A stretch of DNA of 29,163 bases from Zygnema cylindricum (Eukaryota; Streptophyta; Zygnematophyceae; Zygnematales; Zygnemataceae): NCBI GenBank assembly GCA_037447655.1, contig JBBHKE010002658.1:25095-54257 (forward strand). Direction: 5' to 3'. The position numbers and the translations under genes were made by a program. Below, in pieces: positions 1-10,909 of the stretch. Every line of letters begins with the position of its first letter. Within the stretch, counting starts at the first letter, position 1. Under the pieces are notes generated by a model, which saw only the letters and a program-made list of their open reading frames with translations, had not been told where the DNA came from and did no database searches.

Positions 1-257
1 AATGGACTCGATGGAAATATCTCGTAAAGATTTGGAATTTGGGCCCTCCAATGGATGGAAAACATGTGAAGGGTTTAAGGTTTAGAAATGCTCTATAAAG
101 GTAGCTCAGGTAAAATATATGTATACCTCCCAATCGATTAATATTAAACTAAATAATAATACTAATAATAATATAATTGATTGATTAAATCCAACTCTAA
201 GACTTTTGCCTCGGCGTCCTTATACCGACGTTATCCAATATGATGCAGCAACTCTTT

Positions 258-612
258 CGCTCCTCTCCATTCTTTCAGATTTCCTTCTCTTCCCTCTCCC
301 TACTCTCCCTCTTTCAACCCTCTACTTTATCCCCTCTCAGCCATCCTCCTCTCCCTTATCCTTTCGTCCCTCTCCCGCCCGTCTGCACTCTGTTCCCTCC
401 CTCTCTCCTCTTTCCTCTCTCCTCTCGCCTTTCTCTCCATTCTCTTGCCTGTCTTTCTCTTTTCTTTCCACCATCTCTTCTCTCCTCTTCTCTCGTCGTC
501 CTCTCCATTCTCTTCCATCTCTTCCCTTTCCCTTCCCGTTCCTCTTCCCTTTCCTTTCCCCCTCATTCCCGTCCTATCTCTCTTCTCCCTCCACCACTCA
601 CCTTATCCTTTA
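258..612. repeat. Pyrimidine-rich low-complexity tract
   Basis: About 350 bp of almost pure C and T on the plus strand (runs of CTCTCC, CCTTCC and TTCCCT). Open frames exist on both strands here, but only because the composition lacks stop codons; their products are Ser/Pro/Leu/Phe-only or Arg/Glu/Lys-only strings with no domain. It is best read as simple-sequence DNA. Positions 1-257 before it show nothing I can name. Confidence 0.85.
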
Positions 613-649
613 AGGAAGCTCCTCTGATCTCCTTTTTGGCTGCATTGGA

Positions 650-1960
650 ATTTGATCGGTACATCTCATCAGAATCAGTACATTACATTAGTATCAATAA
701 TTTGTATCGATATCATTGCATAGCATCAGAATTATTAAATTGCATCAGTATCATTAAATTACATCCCTATCGATGCATCACATCAGAATCGTGAAATCTT
801 AATTGGTATTAGTACATCGCATCAATTTCAGTACATTACATTTGTATCGGTAAATCGTATCGATATTGGTACATTGCATCAGAATCAGTAAATCACATTA
901 GTATCATCAAATTACATAAGTATCAATGCATTGTATCAGAATCGATAAATTTAAACATTATCTGTAAATCGCATCAGGATCAGTACGTCACATTAGTATC
1001 GGTAAATTGTGTCGATATTGGTACATAGCATCAGATTTGACAAATCACATTAGTATCATTAATGTGCATCAATGCATTGCATCAGAATCGATAAATCTTA
1101 ATTGGTATTAGGGCATCGCATGAGAATCACTAATCAGGTTACTATCGGTAAATTGTATTGATACTGGTACATCGCATCAGAATCGACATATCACATTAGT
1201 GTCATTAAATCGCATCTGCGTCGATGCATCACATCAGAATCGATAAGTCCCGTTAATATTGGTAAATCGTTTGATTTACGTACATCGCACTAGATTCTAT
1301 AAATCACATTAGTATTGGTAATTTGTATCGATATTGGTAGATCGCATCAGAATCGTCAAATCACATGAGTATCCTGATATTCAAAATTGCATTCGTATCA
1401 ATGCATCGCAACAGGAACGGTAAATCCCATTAATATCGGTAAATCATCGGTATTACTACATCGCATCAGAATCAATAAATTACATTGGTATCGGTAAGTC
1501 TCATCTGTGTCGATATATTTAGTATGGGTAAATCCCATTTGTATTTGTACATTGCGTTAGAATCGATAAATCACATTAGTATCCGTACATCGCTTCGGTA
1601 TCAGTACATTGCATCAGAAAATCGATAATTCACGTTAGTATCGGTATTGGTACTTCGCACCAGAATGGATGAATCACCTTAATATCAGTAAAATCGTTCG
1701 GCATCGATACATGCATCAGAATCGATAAATCACATTAGTATCATATTACTATTAGTAAATTGTGCTAGTATCGGTAAACTACACCAGTATCGGCAAAACG
1801 CATCTGTATTGGAAGCTGCGTCGTTATCGGTGGATCTCATCAGTAAGGTAAATAGATCGGTAAATTGTGTCGGGTAAAACAAAATTATCGCATTGACACA
1901 TTGCATCGGGTACAAATTGGTTGCTCACATCAGATACCGGATTTATCCGGTTCTGATGCA
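650..1960. repeat. Degenerate tandem array of ~19-bp monomers (satellite-like)
   Basis: The whole stretch is built from variants of a ~19-bp word such as GCATCAGAATCGATAAAT, alternating with CACATTAGTATCGGTAAAT and TGTATCGATATTGGTACAT. Three variants often occur in that order, giving a loose ~57-bp higher-order unit. Divergence between monomers is high, so the array is old. At ~19 bp per unit it holds roughly 65-70 units. It has no open frame of note and no known satellite name that I recognise. Confidence 0.8.
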
Positions 1961-2042
1961 GTGTGATACGCATCTCCAATATATACATTCTGAAAAACGT
2001 AAAATATTATATAACTATTGTTTAAGTCAAAATATAAAAGCG

Positions 2043-2092
2043 TATGTGTGTGTGTTTGTGTGTGTGTGTGCGTGTGTGTGTGTGTGTTGTGT
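2043..2092. repeat. (TG)n microsatellite
   Basis: A run of TG dinucleotides with a few interruptions (TTTG, GCG). The sequence between the satellite array and this run (1961-2042) and after it (2093-2448) carries no feature I can support. Confidence 0.9.
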
Positions 2093-2451
2093 TTTCACTA
2101 CTATGGCCGAAAGCAATTAACAGATTTTGTTAGTTTAATCGTTTAAACCTTTTCTGAAAACCGTTTCTCGAGTTTAAACCAACCAGTTTTCATCGTAGAA
2201 TATTCTATGGGTTACCCATGGATATACCATACTTGCTGGGATGGTTTTTTTTTTCACATATGACATCAGTTTCATACTATGGTGTCGTACTGGTGAGATG
2301 TGGACGATAGCAGTCGGAAGGAAAGAGGCGGCCTTATACAAGTCACAAAATGTCACGAAAATTATTTTTGAACATACTTTTTACTGAATTTTTCATTTCT
2401 TCAAAAGTAAGTCTAAAGGGTACTTTTACGTACATATGTACTTGTATATAT

Positions 2452-2552
<101 letters not shown>

Positions 2553-2596
2553 GACAAAAATCTTGTGTAAAGTCTAGGGGTCAGAAAATCACTTCA

Positions 2597-2910
2597 AAAG
2601 AGGCCCAGGAGGAAAGCCAAATCCAGGTAAAGAAATGTATGTCATACGAAAAATCAGAAAGTGTTATACTAAAAACTAGAAAAAGGTTACAAAAATTGGA
2701 CCAAAAAGTTGGAAAAAGTTAGCTTTGTGAAGGTATCACCATGAAAGAGGCTCAGGAGAGACAAAGAAAGCAAAAGTAAATAACATAGATATCTATTATT
2801 ATGTGTAGGTACTAAAACGTCAGAAAAGGTTGGCGAAAAAATTGTGAATTTTTGAAGTTACTGTAAAAGAAGCTGAGAGAGACGATAAACCAGGTAGAAT
2901 ATATGTTTAA
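2597..2910. repeat. Three diverged copies of a ~120-150 bp unit
   Basis: Blocks beginning near 2597, 2745 and 2866 share AGAGGCnCAGGAG-like starts, followed by A-rich text and CCAGGTA or AAGTAAA. They lie upstream of the glycosyltransferase exon, probably in its last intron. No coding frame runs through them. Confidence 0.5.
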
Positions 2911-3049
2911 AACTCTGAGTCGAGTAAAAAAAAAAAATGACCAAAAAGTCAGTATAACAAAGACGTTAGAAAAAAAGGTAAAAGCAATTGGATTTAGATT
3001 TCAGAAAAAATCGATTCCAATTTTTTGAAGTTTCCAAATTCTTACTTAT

Positions 3050-3102
3050 TTCCCTCTCTCTCTTCTTACTTCTTTTCTTTTTTTTTTTCTTCAAATTTCC
3101 AG
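3050..3102 (+). promoter_or_regulatory. Polypyrimidine tract and 3' splice acceptor
   Basis: A tract of about 50 nt made almost wholly of C and T (CCCTCTCTCTCTTC, then TTCTTT and a long T run) ends in TTTCCAG at 3102. This is a textbook plant intron 3' end. Read straight through, it would encode an implausible Leu/Phe/Ser run. It therefore argues that the glycosyltransferase exon starts at 3103 and that an earlier exon lies upstream, although I could not identify one. Confidence 0.6.
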
Positions 3103-4355
3103 ACAACTCAGACATGGAGGATTATCTCTATTTCCACGCACTCTTTTTCAAGTATTGGGGCAAAAACAAAGGAAAATCGGAAGACATTGGTCCTCTTCTC
3201 GGCCAAAAAAACAAGGAATTTACACAATCGCAAAAAGAACTAAATACATCTCAAATTTTGTTGGAGAAATGTAAAGAAATACTATTTTCCGAATGTTTAT
3301 GGCGACTCCCACGTGACTCCTGGAGAGAGGAGCACGAAAACATTATGGCCAATCATACCAGAGAGAGAGAAGAGAGACGAGGAAAAGACGATAATCTCGG
3401 GACATGTGTCGACGTGAGAGAGGACAAAAGAGCTGATGTGGCGTTAAATTCACCTTATGAGCTTTGGAAACGGGATCCGGATTTATATCCCGATCAAGTC
3501 AACATCACTTTTGTGATGCATTACATAACTTGGAACGACAACATAAAAACGACCGTTAACCGTTTATGGGAATGTACTCATGGAACTCGAGGAAGCGGAA
3601 AACTACATGGTGTCACGTCACAACTTGTCGTGAATCTTGAACAAGCGAATGAAATGCAAATTTGGATGGATTTATGGAAAAAGTATAAAAAAGATGAGTT
3701 TATAATACCCATATTCGCACACCAAGTGGGCTCTCTACGTGGGTTTAATAGTGGTGCGAGAGTCGCTAAAGGACAAATTGTTGTTTTATTTTACGATCGA
3801 GATTTACCTCCGGAAGGATGTGATTGGATCAATAATACTTTAACGGCTTTCAATAATTGGCCGAATCTCGCAGCCGTGGGTTTCAATACGGGACGATTTT
3901 TTTTTAGTGCGAAGGAAAACTATGTGGAAGATATGGATAGGAGATCGGATGAAAGGACGGAAATGCGAATGTTTGACCCAAAAACAAAAATTCGAATGCA
4001 ATTTTCGAGTGTCATTTCTTTAACTCCGACGGCTTACAAAAGAAAATCGTTTTTAGATATCGGTGGTTTCGACGAGAGTGAATTACATTCGATAGGAAGA
4101 CTCGAGGACTTTATGGATTATCAAACTTGTCTTCGATTATGGTTAGGAGGATATCAAGTGGTTCAAATGTTTATGGAACCAAAATTTGATAGGAGGGAGG
4201 AGGAGAGAAAAGGTCCCGGAGAATCGCAAATGGAAGGGAATGTAAGAGAGATAAACAAATTAGCTTATGAAAAATTGAAGCCGTACGAAGGAGAAGTCGG
4301 TGAAGAAGTTACGAGGTTGAATGGTTTTCTTGAGGTGGTTTCCCCGTGGGAGTAG
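3103..4355 (+). CDS. GT-A fold, family-2-like glycosyltransferase (last or only coding exon)
   Basis: The open frame from the ATG at 3114 gives 413 residues ending ..VSPWE and a TAG stop. Residues 1-130 are charged and unlike any domain I know. From about residue 131 the GT-A pattern appears. A first strand holds VMHYITW (134-140). An acidic metal/nucleotide-sugar motif D228-R229-D230 sits in LFYDRDLPPEG, preceded by FNSGARVAKG. Then come G317-GFDE and E331-D332 in RLEDFMDYQTCLRLWLGGYQ, the usual GT2 acceptor-side and catalytic-base region. In the family, such enzymes move a sugar from a nucleotide donor to an acceptor; donor and acceptor cannot be told here. A Golgi type II protein is possible, but no membrane segment is present from the ATG onward. 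The strong acceptor site at 3102 suggests an upstream exon could carry a signal anchor. If so, the ATG at 3114 is internal. The gene is isolated, with repeats on both sides. Domain call firm; start uncertain. Confidence 0.75.
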
Positions 4356-4410
4356 GTTTTGGTTTAGTACTATTGTGTTCAGTATTTTTAGGTTTTGGTT
4401 TAGTAATAAA
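4353..4410 (+). terminator. 3' UTR with 17-bp direct repeat and AATAAA poly(A) signal
   Basis: TAGGTTTTGGTTTAGTA occurs at 4353-4369, where its first three bases are the stop codon, and again at 4389-4405. AATAAA follows at 4405-4410, about 50 nt after the stop. This is a plausible but short 3' UTR for the glycosyltransferase. Confidence 0.5.
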
Positions 4411-4741
4411 TTGTACAGTTTTTCTGTACCGTTCATGTTTAAACATGTCAAAGTCGGTGTTTGTTTCCTAGTAAAAAGCCCTTAATTGTTAGAGGGGAAA
4501 GAAATTCTATAAATTTATGAATTTTTGTCTAGTTTGTTAAGCGGGTGAAGTTTGTGAGTTTTGCAGTAATATTTGTTTTTCTTCATGTTTTCGTCTTTTG
4601 TTTGAAGAAAAAATCATATTTTATATAGAGCTTACGGTTTTAATACGACCATTCGTAGTAAAGCTCGTTTTGAGCCGTTTTGTTAAATGGGTACAATGGA
4701 CGGGTGTGAATACAAAAGACGAAAGTTTTACGCCAAGAAAA

Positions 4742-4832
4742 CTGAAGAGAAACAATGTGTCCAAAACAATTTCAAAACAATTTTAAAACAACTTTGAAAC
4801 AATTTCAAAACAAGTTTAAGACAATTTTATAG
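4742..4832. repeat. Short tandem array of CAAAACAATTT-like units
   Basis: Eleven- to twelve-base units (variants of AAAACAATTTC, AAAACAACTTTG, AAAACAAGTTTA) repeat about seven times. This is simple-sequence DNA downstream of the glycosyltransferase. Confidence 0.7.
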
Positions 4833-4839
4833 ATGTTCG

Positions 4840-7700
4840 CAGTCAATGTTTTTACTACGAATGTTTATGGCATAGAAATTGTTTATTCGTCGATTTCTCA
4901 AAAAGATGACGGATGAGAAAATGCTAAATGTTGTGTACTTTTCTAGGATTTAGTTCAGTATGAATCGAGCAGCTAAAACATTTTACCAACTCTTTTTATG
5001 GTGTGTAATAAAAACAGTAGTCTTCACACTATCTATTTTTTCAATTTTTTTTAAGACTTGTTACATTGGATGAAACTTCATACAATAGCAAAAGATATCA
5101 TCGTTATCATACAGTGATGGGACAATAAAAAAGTCTCCTTTACTTTCGGCCCACAGTACATTGTGTGTCTCGTAATATAGTCTTTTAGTTTTTCATACTT
5201 GTTTAATTATTAATCTGATGGTTTTGATGGGAAGGAAAGGTCCTTGTCTTCTGATTGGTGGTCCACAATATATTGGACGTGTGCATGGAGAAAGGTTGAT
5301 TTAAATTTAGAAAAGAGCAAAAATTACTAATAAAGATATAATGTGGTCTTAGCTCGTTACTAATTCATTTCATTTCCTTCTCCACTCTTTTTGCATGAAC
5401 CCCCTCGATCTCTTAGCTCTTTCTCTGGATTTGTTAGCTTTAGCCTTCCTTTTACACTTCCTTTCTTTCTTCATTTTTTTATGTCATGCTTCATTAATTT
5501 GCGGACCATTAGTTTTCTCTCATTTGTAGCTTCACCTCCCTTTTCTATATTCTAATTTCTTCTCACATGCAGAGTTTTCAACCAAGTATTATGGTTTGTG
5601 AATTTTAGTATTTTCCGTAAAATTCTATCCATTTTTTCTCGCCCCCTTGCTATAATGTCGAGTAAGCTACGGCGAAGGTCAAAAATGACTAAAGTTAGGA
5701 ATACTATTGCAAACTTTAGTAAAACACACCAGTGTACTTTTGTTCGTATTTATTTCTCCCTTTTAATGAAAATATTAAGTTAAATGTTTGTGAAAATACT
5801 ATATTGTTATTATTTCTGTTACTATTACCATTTATTTTTCTTAACCCCCAACTTATAGTAGAGCACAAAACACTACAAACTCATAATTCTAGTTCTTCAA
5901 ATACATGTACTGCTTTGATACTCGAAAATGTACAACATCTCAACAATTATTTCGTTCTCTCGTGCGACCTTGCTAATAACGAGTCAAAAACTTCTAATAT
6001 GAAACATCGCTGACGGCAAAAAGAAGTAAGGATAGAAGCAGCAGAGTCCCAATGTCTCATCCTCTCAAAATAACATCGACCACAAGTACGGAAAAACTCA
6101 TCCAAATGAAATATTTAACAACCAAATATCTCGACCGCCGCGACATTAAATCATCTACATTATTGTCGTCTACGTAACTCGACTCCTCCTCAGCACCATC
6201 ATGCACGGGTACTTCACCATGTCGAGCCGCCTAATGAATGATTGTAACCGAGATAGGGTTCGCCAAACGAATGTCGCCAATTACGACGGTCACTACAAAG
6301 CGAAAAACACCGATCGTCAAAGATGGAATAAAATGTTTGCAGCCTCTCCGCGAACAAGATACCACCCTCTAGATGCAATAATTGCAATATTGTCGTTAAT
6401 AGTGTCGTTTGCTTGAATAAACTCTCTCCCATTGGAGCAACGAAGCAGATACGCGCCATCGGCTTGAAGGACATGATCGCACGAGCGAGCAAGGAGCACT
6501 TGTGAATTGAGCTAGCATGAAAGGTAGAGTGGTAGGAATAGGTGTACCTAAGCTAAGCTCCAAGATTAAGATCCCCAAACAAGCATGCGAAGAATCAATG
6601 GGAAGCACCTTGAGAAGCTCACATCGAATGGTGGCGACAACCCCATGAGGACATAATTTTTGGACACAGGTAACGGGCAAGGATGGGAAAGTCGTTTTTT
6701 CCTTTAAAGCAAGAGAAGGAATATAACATGTCACCTCTAAAAAGATTGTTGGAAGGAGAAGACACCAACTACAACATGAGAGATGGTGGTAGAAGGAGCA
6801 CAAATTTCCCAACCAAAAAAAGAGAGAAAGCGTTGAGGGCAAAAAGGCACAAATTCCCCAAGTAGACATGTTGCGCCACACCTATTTTAGATACTAAACC
6901 TTAACCTCCAAAAGAGACGGGATGCTTGAATATAAGTTATAGGCCAAGACTCGTCATCAAAAGCCCCACAATAAATTGTGCTGGATGTCAATCAGCCGAT
7001 CATTGTGGTAAAATAGTTGTAGTAAATGTCAAAAATTGTTGCGAGTTTCGTAGTCGTCTAAAACCGTCACAAATTACATCCACTTCTACATCCGTCACAA
7101 ACTAAAGTAAGGATTTCATTTCTTTACATAGGAATGCTCCGAAAGTAGTACGGAGAATCTTCGCTAAAAACAAAGTTACAAGACTAAAGTTTCGGTTACA
7201 TGCGAAAATGCCCCATAGTATTATTAATTTTAATTTCGCATTAACACTAATGATTCTTTAACGATAATAACGGTGAGCGGTGTAGTAGAATGTACCAAGT
7301 TCAGTGGAATTTTTTAAATTTTGTACAACGATGTTTCATACACTACCCACCATGATTAGGGTTGAACACCTAAAGTGTGAGCGCTTTACCGACCCAAAAT
7401 CATGAACTGCTTTGAGTGTAAGTGGTTATCAACGTGCCAGGTAGTAAAATGTAATTTAATGTGCCTATTATTGGAAAAGTTCACATTTGCAACGAGTCTT
7501 TATAGTACAATGCTCATTGCAAAATATTTTCCAAGATTTTTTACTCCAATTGAAATTATGTGTTTTTTTTTTTTTAGATTAGATCTGTCGCTATATGTTT
7601 TTGGTACAAACAACATACGACTACGGATATTGTACCGAGAATTTAGGCCAATAGACCCATTAAACCCTTGAAGGGTCTTTTCTGCTGGTTTATTTGTTAT
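4840..7700. other. Unassigned intergenic DNA
   Basis: I see no gene here that I can defend. 5360-5570 is pyrimidine-leaning (many CTTTC and CCTTC words). 6000-6900 is slightly richer in GC and has open frames of 70-160 codons on both strands (for example 6396-6881 minus). None shows a recognisable motif or a consistent coding pattern. It may be a worn-out retroelement or an old pseudogene. Confidence 0.5.
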
Positions 7701-7712
7701 ACATATAGTTTT

Positions 7713-7790
7713 TAGTGTTGTGTATCACTAAATTTCCTACCCCAATAGTTTCGATAACCGATATTATCAGTTATTGAACGGGAGGGGATC
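7713..7790 (+). mobile_element. Left-end remnant of the TAGTGTTGGGTATC hAT family
   Basis: TAGTGTTGTGTATCACTA at 7713, followed within ~30 bp by CGATAACCGATATTATC, resembles the left end of the intact element at 24304 (TAGTGTTGGGTATCG then CCGATATTCGATAT). No matching right end lies nearby. The nearest candidate is the remnant that ends at 11652. Confidence 0.45.
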
Positions 7791-8000
7791 CGGATATGTC
7801 TTTCTGGGATGAATGAATCCGTTATCGTTGTTGCCTATGTAAATATATAATATTATTAAATATTAGTACTATATACTATAAAAATAGTATACAATAGTCT
7901 ATATACAACGTATTGTATGTCATATCACATAGGTCCCTCTTTTGTAGAGAAAAAGTACAAAAATTGAATACGGAGTGCTCAACACTTCCGTACAGAAACG

Positions 8001-9368
8001 TACACAGTGAATCACTGTTAGCGTTAATAAATAACTCTTATGTGGGTTGAAGTTCTTTCGCCAAGTAGAAATTAACTCTAGTTTATACACAAAATTCTAA
8101 TTTGGGTACATTTTCCCCATACTGTAGCCGGTATAGCCTGTGTTCATATAGTCCGCTTGTGAACATGTGAGAACAGGTTCGCATGATATTTCCCCGTCTT
8201 TATCACTGGGAACCAAACTGAGTGCGCTTTTTCGTGTCGACACGCTCACTTTTGCGTGACGACGCCTTTATTTGACACTTTTTATGTACGAAGAAACTAG
8301 CAATTTTAGTACTGACTGGCACATTTTCTACACCGCACTTTTAAACTGTCCAATTAGAGTCATCAACGCTAATTAGCTAGTACCTATATTAATATAGAAA
8401 ACAATTAGAGTTATTAATTATATTTTAGGTTCGAGGGTCAAAATTTGGTGGCGCCGAATTAACGTTATTAACGCTAATAGCGATTCTGTGCCAACGAAAC
8501 CATAGATGTCTCATGCGCATAAAACGCACGCATGAAACGCCCAAAAAATAACGAATATAAGCATGAAACAAAATTCAAGAATTCATAAAATGCGTTGACG
8601 GACTTTGACTTATAATAAAATAAAAAATATATAAAAACATATAATAAAAAATACTATTATAATCAAACTTTTTTTGTTTTACATTAATACGCATACTTTT
8701 TAATTAGCGTTAGCTACAGTAATTTAACTTCGACTGCTTTTAAAAAGTGGAATGTACGAATTGTGTCTGCTTTTAAAAATTGGAATGTACGAATTGTGTC
8801 AGTTCGTACTAAAACTATTCATTATTTTATACAAACGTACAAAATAAGTGTCTAAGCAACGGCGTCGATAAAGGAAATTGAGTGCGTCGCCACAAAAAAC
8901 GTACTCATATTTGATTCCAAGTCATAAAGTCGAAGTAAAATCACAAAAACCTGTTCGCACATGTTTAAGTGTCGAATATGTGAACACAAACTATAGGTTT
9001 TGTTTAATTAGCGTCAATTGCTGCAATTTCAACTTTTTTAAATATTTAAATAGTGTAGTGTAAAAAATGAATCAGTTCGTAAGGAAACCGCTCATTATTT
9101 TTTACAGACGTACAGGAAAAGCATCAGATAAAGCTATAACGGCGTCGACACAAGAAATTGAGTGCGTCGCCACGAAAAAGTGCACTCGGATTTGAATCCC
9201 TGTCATAAAGACAAGGAGGAAGAATCGCGAGAACCTGTTCTCACATGTTCAAGCGTCGAACATGTGTACATAGACTATCGTGGCTACATCTAAATTAGTG
9301 TTAGGTGTGTATAAATTAGCGTTTGTTTTTTACTTTTTGTTCTAACTTTAATAGCGATTCACGGTGTA
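8001..9368. mobile_element. TA/CACCGC-family element, long inverted arms (copy D)
   Basis: The ends read TA-CACAGTGAATCACTGTTAG on the left and, reversed from the right, TA-CACCGTGAATCGCTATTA. Both are flanked by TA. The inverted homology continues inward for roughly 300 bp: a block with GTGAACATGTGAGAACAGG (about 8160) returns inverted near 9240. A further inverted relative, GAACCTGTTCTCACATGTTC-like, occurs again near 8950. The right arm is therefore tandemly duplicated (about 8702-9005 and 9006-9300). Each right unit starts with TAATTAGCGT and includes GAGTGCGTCGCCAC. No transposase frame is present, so the element is non-autonomous. TA insertion suggests Tc1/mariner, but the superfamily is not proven. 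Confidence 0.65.
8735..8800. repeat. Tandem duplication of a 33-bp unit
   Basis: The 33-bp unit at 8735-8767 is repeated at 8768-8800 with one difference (AAAGTGG versus AAATTGG). Both contain GGAATGTACGAATTGTGTC. It lies in the first right-arm unit of copy D and is young compared with its surroundings. Confidence 0.9.
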
Positions 9369-9445
9369 CGTTCAACCATTTATTTGAATATTTACTATTG
9401 TACATTTAGTCCGTACGAAAAGTATACGCATTTTACTACAGGTCC

Positions 9446-9560
9446 TAAATCATAGTTGTCCCGTGCGCATAATACGCACGAAACGAACGCGCGAATACTA
9501 CGCACGATACGCATTTAACGATGAAAAAAATGTTATAAAATGCGTACCTGACTATGTACC
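9446..9560. repeat. Diverged direct repeat of 8487-8610
   Basis: Both blocks share CATAG(A/T)TGTC, TGCGCATAA(A/T)ACGCACG and (C/T)ATAAAATGCGT in the same order. One copy lies inside element D and the other just outside its right end. A local segmental duplication or two insertions of one repeat would each explain this. Confidence 0.6.
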
Positions 9561-10080
9561 CATACTTTTTCGTACATTTGCGTACTGTCTTCGTACACTT
9601 CAGTACTTTTAGGGTTATTAAGGGGGGTTTCAGGAATTTTAGGGTACATTCTCGTGCATTCTCATATATTTACGTTAAACAACCAACTTTTATTCGTACG
9701 TATACGTACAGTGTCCGTATATTTTTGTACTTTTGACGGTTATTATTTTTAGATTTTTAAGGTACATTTTCGTACGTTTCCGTATAATTCAATTATACGG
9801 ACTTACATATTTCGTACGTCTACGTACAACGTCCGTATACTTTTGTACTTTTAGGGTTATTAAAGGGCTAATTCCAGGGTGTTTAGGGTACTTCCCGTGC
9901 ATTTCATACATTCAGGTAAATTACAGTTCAACTGCCATACATTATCCGTACTCTTCAGTTTTTTATGGTGCACCTTTCGTTTAATGCGATACTTTTTCGT
10001 ATGTTTATCGTACCTATTTGGGTTATTAATGATTTTTTAGGGTTAAAGGGACGGTTTCCGTACGTTTTCGTACACAGTAC
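9560..10080. repeat. Degenerate ~120-bp tandem repeats rich in CGTAC
   Basis: Blocks starting near 9582, 9706, 9823 and 9947 share the order CGTAC.., TCCGTATA or TCGTACAC, TTTGTACTTTT, then GGGTTATTA. Spacing is about 117-124 bp. I count about 20 GTAC tetramers in this half kilobase by eye, against about 2 expected. Open frames here only follow the repeat phase. Confidence 0.65.
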
Positions 10081-10374
10081 AACGAAAACTAAATGAATTT
10101 TACGAAAAATATAAAAGTCGCGAATACTATGTAGTTTTCGGAAAAAGGTTCAAATCCGAAGGAATAGGACAACTAGGTTGAAAATCTATAAAAAATAACG
10201 AAATTTCGTAAAAATGTAAAAATCCGTACGAATGAGACATCTATGCAAAGAAACCCTACAAAAATCACCGAAAACTCATTTTTAAGGCCTGTTCTCTATT
10301 AGGCGGTCCTAGTAAACATGCGGATACGTCTATTTTAGTGTTTACTATCACGACCTTCCATTATGTCGTGCCAG

Positions 10375-10909
10375 TACACCGCGAATCGTTATTAGTGTCA
10401 AAGTCACTAATTTGGGTTCTTAAATTTTTTATTTTTTCCTCAAATAGGATACATGATTTAAATTTTTCCTTGATGTTAATTAAGGTACCGTACAAAATAG
10501 CGTAAAGAAAGACAGTACAATAATATCTAAATAGTGTGGTGTACGGTCAATGTCAGACCGTACATAAATGTACCTTTTCAAGTACAAATTTTACAAAAAC
10601 TGAATTAAATCAGACGCGCACGCATAGGAACGTGCGCTCAAATAAAGGGATTTGTCTGACACGTAAATTAATCTGACATGTACGGATATTTAAATTTCAC
10701 GACGGTGTACTCTAATATTTTGTACGGATACATATATTAATGTATATAATCGTACGACGAATATTCCATTTTTGTTGTTCCCAAATTAGCATAATGCCGA
10801 AATTAGAATACACCTTTAAAAAAAAAATCAAATTCTTAATTAGCATCAATTACGGTAAATTATCTTCAACACTATTTAAACTTTGACACTAATAACGATT
10901 CGCGGTGTA
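10375..10909 (+). mobile_element. TA/CACCGC-family MITE, copy A (535 bp)
   Basis: Perfect 28-bp terminal inverted repeats begin CACCGCGAATCGTTATTAG and are flanked on both sides by TA. The interior holds no coding frame. It carries the palindrome GTACGGTC..GACCGTAC (10541-10563) and a right subterminal block TAATTAGCATCAATTACGG shared with copies B and D. Copy B (24989-25529) matches along its length in the opposite orientation. Confidence 0.85.

Noticed and set aside
206-794. Open frames of 135 and 184 codons in the pyrimidine tract
   Set aside because: They translate to Ser/Pro/Leu/Phe strings, overlap each other and an opposite-strand frame, and exist only because CT-rich DNA lacks stops.
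2988-3113. N-terminal extension of the glycosyltransferase with a Leu/Phe-rich membrane-like stretch
   Set aside because: The stretch is the translated polypyrimidine tract of an intron that ends in CAG at 3102, so it is probably not a membrane anchor.
6396-6881. 161-codon frame on the minus strand
   Set aside because: It has no motif, overlaps frames on both strands, and starts without context. A retroelement remnant is possible but unsupported.
9554-9984. Two open frames in the CGTAC repeats
   Set aside because: They are products of the repeat phase, rich in Tyr/Phe/Val from TAC/TTT/GTA, with no domain.
9600-10060. TTTAGGG words suggesting an interstitial telomere
   Set aside because: They are single, spaced ~120 bp apart and part of the CGTAC repeat unit; there is no tandem telomeric array.
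8001-10080. CRISPR-like array
   Set aside because: The repeats are diverged, unevenly spaced and without unique spacers; the context is a plant nuclear transposon nest.
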